NCBI GenBank assembly: GCA_041392065.1
Contig: JAWKMU010000003.1
Span: 496,001 to 560,000, forward strand
Direction of reading: 5' to 3'
Origin: CAJQLB01 sp041392065
GTDB lineage: Bacteria > Bacteroidota > Bacteroidia > Flavobacteriales > Flavobacteriaceae
DNA length: 64,000 nt
Shown in pieces: positions 60,525-64,000 of the stretch; the stretch's first letter is position 1; every line of letters starts with the position of its first letter. The notes under the pieces are model-generated. The model made no database searches and had not been told where the DNA came from. It saw nothing but the letters and a program-made list of their open reading frames with translations. Both the position numbers and the translations under genes were made by a program.

Positions 60525-61712
60525 ATGTCTGGAATCTACATTCATATCCCATTTTGCAAGCAAGCATGCTATTATTGCGATTTTCATTTTTCTATATCAT
60601 TAAAGAAAAAAGATGAGTTGCTCCAAGCTTTAGCAAAAGAACTTCAAATCAGAAAAAATGAACTCCAAAGCCAAACTGTAGAAACCATTTACTTTGGTGG
60701 AGGAACGCCATCATTATTAACGATTAACGAATTACGATTGTTGATTGATGAAGTATATAAACATTACAATGTTTCAGAACATCCAGAAATAACTCTTGAA
60801 GCCAATCCAGATGATTTAATTGAAAAAAAAATGTCACCTCGAGCGCAGTCGAGAGGTCTTTTTGAATCGTATAAAAATATTGGAATTAATAGGCTAAGTA
60901 TAGGAATACAGTCCTTTTTTGATGATGATTTGCAAAGCATGAATCGTGCACACTCATCAAAAGAAGCAAAGACATGTTTGGAAGTAGCAACACGACACTT
61001 TGACAATATTACGATTGATTTAATTTACGGAATTCCAAACATGAGCCTTGAAAAGTGGAACGAAAATTTACAAATGGCTTTTCAGTTTGATGTCAATCAC
61101 ATATCGAGTTATGCCTTAACAGTTGAACCTAAAACAGCTTTAGATAGTTTTATAAAAAAAGGCACTTATCCTCCAATTGATGAGGATTTAGCTTTGAAAC
61201 ATTTTAACCATTTAATTGCAGAAACAGAAAAGCAAGGCTTTGTTCAATATGAGATTTCCAACTTTGGGAAGCCAGATTATTTTTCAATTCACAATACAAG
61301 TTATTGGCGAGGGAAACCCTATTTGGGCATTGGACCTTCGGCACATTCTTTTAATGGAAAAAAACGAAGTTGGAATGTTGCTAATAACATAAAATACATT
61401 CAATCTATTCAGCAAAATGTATTGCCTTTTACTGTTGAAACTCTTTCTCAAAACGATAAGTTTAACGAATACATTATGACAGGATTGCGAACCATTTGGG
61501 GAATTTCATTAGATAAAATTGAAAACGATTTCGGAGCTAACTATAAAGAACATTTAATAAAAAACGCTCAAAAATATATTAACCAAAAACTGCTTGTTGT
61601 TACTTCGAGTGATCCAGACTGTGAAAGTCTGGATTGTATCGAGAAGTTACAAGCAACTCAAAAAGGCAAGTTTTTAATAGATGGTATAGCTTCAGATTTG
61701 TTTATGATTTGA
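60525..61712 (+). CDS. hemW: HemW (coproporphyrinogen III oxidase-like radical SAM)
   Basis: A 395-residue radical SAM protein, the heme-trafficking HemW group. The [4Fe-4S] site is HIPFCKQACYYCDFHF (Cys-x3-Cys-x2-Cys, about residues 10-17), followed by ETIYFGGGTPSLL, TLEANPDDL, RLSIGIQSFFDDDLQ and LIYGIPNM, with the HemW C-terminal domain after 290. HemW lacks the N-terminal Cys of HemN, as here. Residues 103-112 (MSPRAQSRGL) and about 360-375 (TSSDPDCESLDCIEKL) are encoded by two palindromic repeats not expected in the family. Length is about 20 above what I expect. Confidence 0.92.
   Translation: MSGIYIHIPFCKQACYYCDFHFSISLKKKDELLQALAKELQIRKNELQSQTVETIYFGGGTPSLLTINELRLLIDEVYKHYNVSEHPEITLEANPDDLIEKKMSPRAQSRGLFESYKNIGINRLSIGIQSFFDDDLQSMNRAHSSKEAKTCLEVATRHFDNITIDLIYGIPNMSLEKWNENLQMAFQFDVNHISSYALTVEPKTALDSFIKKGTYPPIDEDLALKHFNHLIAETEKQGFVQYEISNFGKPDYFSIHNTSYWRGKPYLGIGPSAHSFNGKKRSWNVANNIKYIQSIQQNVLPFTVETLSQNDKFNEYIMTGLRTIWGISLDKIENDFGANYKEHLIKNAQKYINQKLLVVTSSDPDCESLDCIEKLQATQKGKFLIDGIASDLFMI
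60832..60857. repeat. Palindromic repeat inside hemW (short form)
   Basis: GTCACCTCGAGCGC and AGTCGAGAGGTC, an imperfect palindrome with the same core TCGAGCGCAGTCGAGA as the leuS copy at 6008. It encodes residues 103-112 between NPDDLIEKK and the INRLSIGIQSF block. Confidence 0.7.
61600..61647 (+). repeat. GTCAGTTCGAG-family repeat inside hemW (long form)
   Basis: ACTTCGAGTG, then a 9-bp hairpin ATCCAGACT (61612-61620) / AGTCTGGAT (61626-61634) with loop GTGAA, then TTGTATCGAGAAGT. It has the same order of parts as the intergenic long forms at 8651 and 41810 but a different stem. It encodes residues 360-374 near the C-terminus of HemW, in frame. Confidence 0.75.
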
Positions 61713-61724
61713 TTATATTTGAGC

Positions 61725-62474
61725 ATGATCGCTACTATAGAAACCAACTCTCAGAAATACAAAATAGATTTAACGAAGCCATTGGACATTTCAATGCCGT
61801 TAAGAGCATCAAAGAAAAATGTGAATGCTTGGTATATTGATGAACCAATTATAGAACCTGTTGTACTTGATGGTTGGACAGCCTCAGTTGTAAAAGGTGC
61901 TTCAATAAATTTCAATAGCATTAACTTTAATCCTCATGCACATGGTACTCACACAGAATGTGTTGGTCATATCACTGAGAAAGTACACAGCATAAATCAA
62001 AATTTAAAACAATTTTTCTTTCTGGCTGAAGTGATAACAGTTGCTCCTGAAAAATATCAAGAAGACTATATCATTTCAAAAAAACAACTTCAATTTGCTC
62101 TAGGGAATAAAAAAAGAGAAGCTTTGGTCGTTAGAACTTTACCAAATACTAAAGAGAAACTATCTGCTCAATATTCTCATACCAATTGGCCTTATTTTGA
62201 AAAACAAGCCATGGAATATATAGTAAAAAAAGGTGTAAAGCATCTTTTAATAGATTTACCAAGTGTTGATAGAGAAAAAGACGAAGGTGAGTTGCGTTGT
62301 CATAATACTTTTTGGAATACTAAAGGAAAACTGCGACTAGATGCTACCATTACCGAGTTAATTTATGTTGATAATAAAATACAAGACGGAACTTATTTTA
62401 TAAATCTACAGATTGCACCTTTTGAAAATGATGCTTCACCAAGTAAACCTGTTTTGTATAAAATAGAAGAATGA
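61725..62474 (+). CDS. Cyclase family protein (kynurenine formamidase-like)
   Basis: A 249-residue metal-dependent hydrolase of the cyclase family. The signature is NPHAHGTHTECVGHI (His-x-Gly-Thr-His-x-Glu...His) at about residues 67-81, with DISMPLRASKKNVNAWY near the N-terminus and HLLIDLPSVDREKDEGEL later. Some relatives hydrolyse N-formylkynurenine in tryptophan breakdown. The ATG at 61725 is preferred over an upstream TTG. It overlaps the following YjbR gene by 4 bp. Confidence 0.85.
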   Translation: MIATIETNSQKYKIDLTKPLDISMPLRASKKNVNAWYIDEPIIEPVVLDGWTASVVKGASINFNSINFNPHAHGTHTECVGHITEKVHSINQNLKQFFFLAEVITVAPEKYQEDYIISKKQLQFALGNKKREALVVRTLPNTKEKLSAQYSHTNWPYFEKQAMEYIVKKGVKHLLIDLPSVDREKDEGELRCHNTFWNTKGKLRLDATITELIYVDNKIQDGTYFINLQIAPFENDASPSKPVLYKIEE

Positions 62475-62842
62475 TGCATATAGACCAAATAAGAGACTAT
62501 TGTCTTTCTAAAAAAGCAACAACTGAAAGTTTTCCTTTTGATGAAAGCACACTTGTTTTTAAGGTAATGAACAAAATTTTTTTAATGGCACCTTTAGATA
62601 AATGGGACAAAGGGGAAGCTTCAGTAACAGTAAAATGTGATCCAGATTACACTACAGAATTAAGAGAACAATATGAAAGTGTTTACGCTGGACCTTATGT
62701 AAGTAACAAACATTGGAATACTTTGGCTCTTTTTAAAAATGAATTGCCTCCAAAGTTAGTTTTACAACTCATAGACCATAGCTATGACATGGTTGTGAAA
62801 GGAATGACCAAAAAAATGCGCAAGGAATTAGAAGAACTTTAG
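62471..62842 (+). CDS. MmcQ/YjbR family protein
   Basis: A 123-residue protein of the MmcQ/YjbR-like family (CyaY-like fold): LSKKATTESFPFDESTLVFKV near residue 13, KIFLMAPLDKWDKGEASVTVKCDP, and GPYVSNKHWNTLAL with the conserved His-Trp. It is a putative DNA-binding protein whose function is unproven. It starts in an ATGA overlap with the cyclase gene, so they are co-transcribed. Confidence 0.9.
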   Translation: MMHIDQIRDYCLSKKATTESFPFDESTLVFKVMNKIFLMAPLDKWDKGEASVTVKCDPDYTTELREQYESVYAGPYVSNKHWNTLALFKNELPPKLVLQLIDHSYDMVVKGMTKKMRKELEEL

Positions 62843-62891
62843 AGACAAAAACAATCTCTAAAGTTGTATTATTGCTATCCAAAAAATAATC

Positions 62892-63470
62892 ATGAGTTTA
62901 GAACGAGAATTACAAAAAAGAAGCCAAAATAAATGTGAATTATGCGGTAACGAAGAACAACTTCAAGTGTATGTTGTGCCACCATCAAAAAATAAAGATC
63001 TAGACGATGCTTTATTGGCTTGTAGTACATGTATAAATCAAATTGAAAACACTGATACAGTAGATGCAAACCATTGGAGATGTTTAAATGATAGTATGTG
63101 GAGCGAGCATAAACCAGTAAAAGCATTAGCTTGGAGAATGCTTACTCGATTAAAAGCTGAAGGTTGGCCTCAAGATTTATTAGACATGATGTATCTAGAT
63201 GACGAAACATTAGAGCTTGCTAAAGCAACTGGAGAAGGAGCAGACAATTCTAATAAAATTGTGCATAGAGATGTAAATGGAGTTGTTTTGGAAACAGGTG
63301 ATTCGGTTGTGCTAATTAAAGATTTAAAAGTAAAAGGCTCAAGTATGGTGGCAAAACAAGGAACAGCAGTTCGTAATATTCGTTTAGACCATGAAAACGC
63401 TGATTATATTGAAGGCAAAGTTGATGGTCAGCATATAGTTATCATTACACAATATGTTAAAAAAATATAA
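62892..63470 (+). CDS. PhnA domain protein
   Basis: A 192-residue protein with an N-terminal zinc-ribbon-like region (RSQNKCELCGNEEQL and LLACSTCINQI, two CxxC pairs) and the C-terminal PhnA domain (RDVNGVVLETGDSVVLIKDLKVKGSSMVAKQGTAVRNIRL). Despite the name it is not a phosphonate enzyme; its role is not firmly known. It sits downstream of the YjbR gene with 49 bp between and abuts the convergent AraC gene. Confidence 0.9.
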   Translation: MSLERELQKRSQNKCELCGNEEQLQVYVVPPSKNKDLDDALLACSTCINQIENTDTVDANHWRCLNDSMWSEHKPVKALAWRMLTRLKAEGWPQDLLDMMYLDDETLELAKATGEGADNSNKIVHRDVNGVVLETGDSVVLIKDLKVKGSSMVAKQGTAVRNIRLDHENADYIEGKVDGQHIVIITQYVKKI

Positions 63471-64000
63471 TCAGACTGCCTTAGTTTTTTTATAAGTTGA
63501 AGGAGATAATTGTTTAATAAATTTAAACTGTCTATTGAAGTTGGAAATATTATTAAACCCTGAAACATCTGCAATTTCTGCAATAGATAATGTGTCATTA
63601 GATGCCAATAATTTGCAGGCATGTTCAATTCTAAGTTCTGTTAAAAACCTAAAATAGGTTTTATTGGTACGCTTTTTAAAGTATTTGCAAAATGCATTTT
63701 TAGTCATTGCCGAAACTTGTGAAATATCATCAAGACTAATTTGTTTATGATAATTCTGCATGGTAAAGTCCATAATATCTTGCATTCTCTTTCCTTCGCT
63801 ATCAGTATATTTTTTGTCGTAGATAAATGAAGACAAAGGCTGAGATTTAGATTTAGATAACAACTTTAATAGCTCCAAGAAAATCAAGAATCGCTGAAAC
63901 TTGCTACTATCCTTCAACTGTAAAAACAAGCTTTTCATTTTTTTTGATTTTGGCGATAACTTAATACCATGATCCACTTTTCTGAAAAAGGAGCGAAGCT
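63471..64000 (-). CDS. AraC family transcriptional regulator (5' end outside window)
   Basis: The C-terminal part of an AraC-type regulator, truncated by the window edge: the frame is open upstream to base 64000 with no stop. The two helix-turn-helix units are visible as ISLDDISQVSAMTKNAFCKYFKKRTNKT and TLSIAEIADVSGFNNISNFNRQFK, followed by the family end LSPSTYKK. Before that is a linker; a cupin-type sensor domain is expected beyond the edge. A GTG at 63977 is not a credible start. It ends right beside the PhnA gene stop. Confidence 0.9.
   Translation of the reverse strand, partial: LRSFFRKVDHGIKLSPKSKKMKSLFLQLKDSSKFQRFLIFLELLKLLSKSKSQPLSSFIYDKKYTDSEGKRMQDIMDFTMQNYHKQISLDDISQVSAMTKNAFCKYFKKRTNKTYFRFLTELRIEHACKLLASNDTLSIAEIADVSGFNNISNFNRQFKFIKQLSPSTYKKTKAV

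Noticed and set aside
61714..61721. TATATTTG (-7 like) before the cyclase gene
   Set aside because: It ends only 3 bp before the preferred ATG at 61725, so transcription would begin at or after the start codon. Probably chance in AT-rich sequence.

Overview
The window is a chromosomal segment of a low-GC Bacteroidota bacterium, almost certainly a marine Flavobacteriaceae (Winogradskyella, Psychroserpens, Olleya or a close relative; genus not resolvable by eye). Evidence: AT-rich sequence, lineage-typical proteins (DUF3098 beside ftsX, DUF4271 beside hemD, DUF4296 after dihydroorotase, a DnaE with an N-terminal proofreading exonuclease, a T9SS type A sorted protein, Bacteroidetes-type LeuS), and many upstream copies of the Bacteroidetes -7 promoter element TAnnTTTG. 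The region is gene-dense and mostly core; I see no prophage, IS element or CRISPR array.

Layout. 1-4 kb: DUF3098, ftsX, panE, a UbiA prenyltransferase, an EamA transporter. 4.1-7.5 kb: a structured repeat, then an enlarged leuS. 7.5-13.6 kb: SemiSWEET, a YugP-like protease, an Lrp regulator with a saccharopine dehydrogenase, DUF423, pckA, hemD. 13.6-20.4 kb: DUF4271, a polyprenol-phosphate sugar transferase with pyrC and a DUF4296 lipoprotein, an epimerase, tyrS, a LuxE-like protein. 20.5-25.2 kb: a secreted T9SS protein, a PhoB/PhoR-like two-component system, a glycosyltransferase. 25.4-30 kb: trmB, a LysE exporter, an alkyltransferase-like protein, then an Fe-S and redox group (Mrp ATPase, NifU C-domain, ferredoxin reductase, ferredoxin). 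30-36.6 kb: phosphoesterase, glutaryl-CoA dehydrogenase, Rieske oxygenase, amino-acid permease, tRNA methyltransferase, rimM, rpsP. 36.7-43.5 kb: lipoprotein, dnaE, trxA, DUF58, tRNA-Asp. 43.7-50.3 kb is the most accessory-looking part: a transglutaminase-like TPR protein, a PQQ-type beta-propeller lipoprotein, a tiny secreted peptide, and a TPR histidine kinase with a LuxR-type regulator. 50.5-56 kb: a BlaI/BlaR1-like module with three operator palindromes and TonB-C-domain proteins. 56-64 kb: envelope proteins, a sugar transferase with a flippase-like partner, ruvC, hemW, a cyclase, YjbR, PhnA and an edge-truncated AraC regulator.

The most unusual signal is not a gene cluster. It is a set of short palindromic interspersed repeats found between genes and also in frame inside two housekeeping genes: three in leuS and two in hemW, with rimM apparently ending inside another. 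The main family has arms GTCAGTTCGAG and TATCGAGAAC around a hairpin whose stem changes from copy to copy while a GTGAA(A) loop is mostly kept. This resembles the coding-compatible palindromic elements known from Rickettsia. Other points of interest are an extra segment of roughly 80 residues before the KMSKS motif of LeuS, a small secreted peptide gene with its own strong terminator next to a two-component system, and the BlaI-type operator array.

All functional calls come from reading motifs and recalling families; no database search was run.
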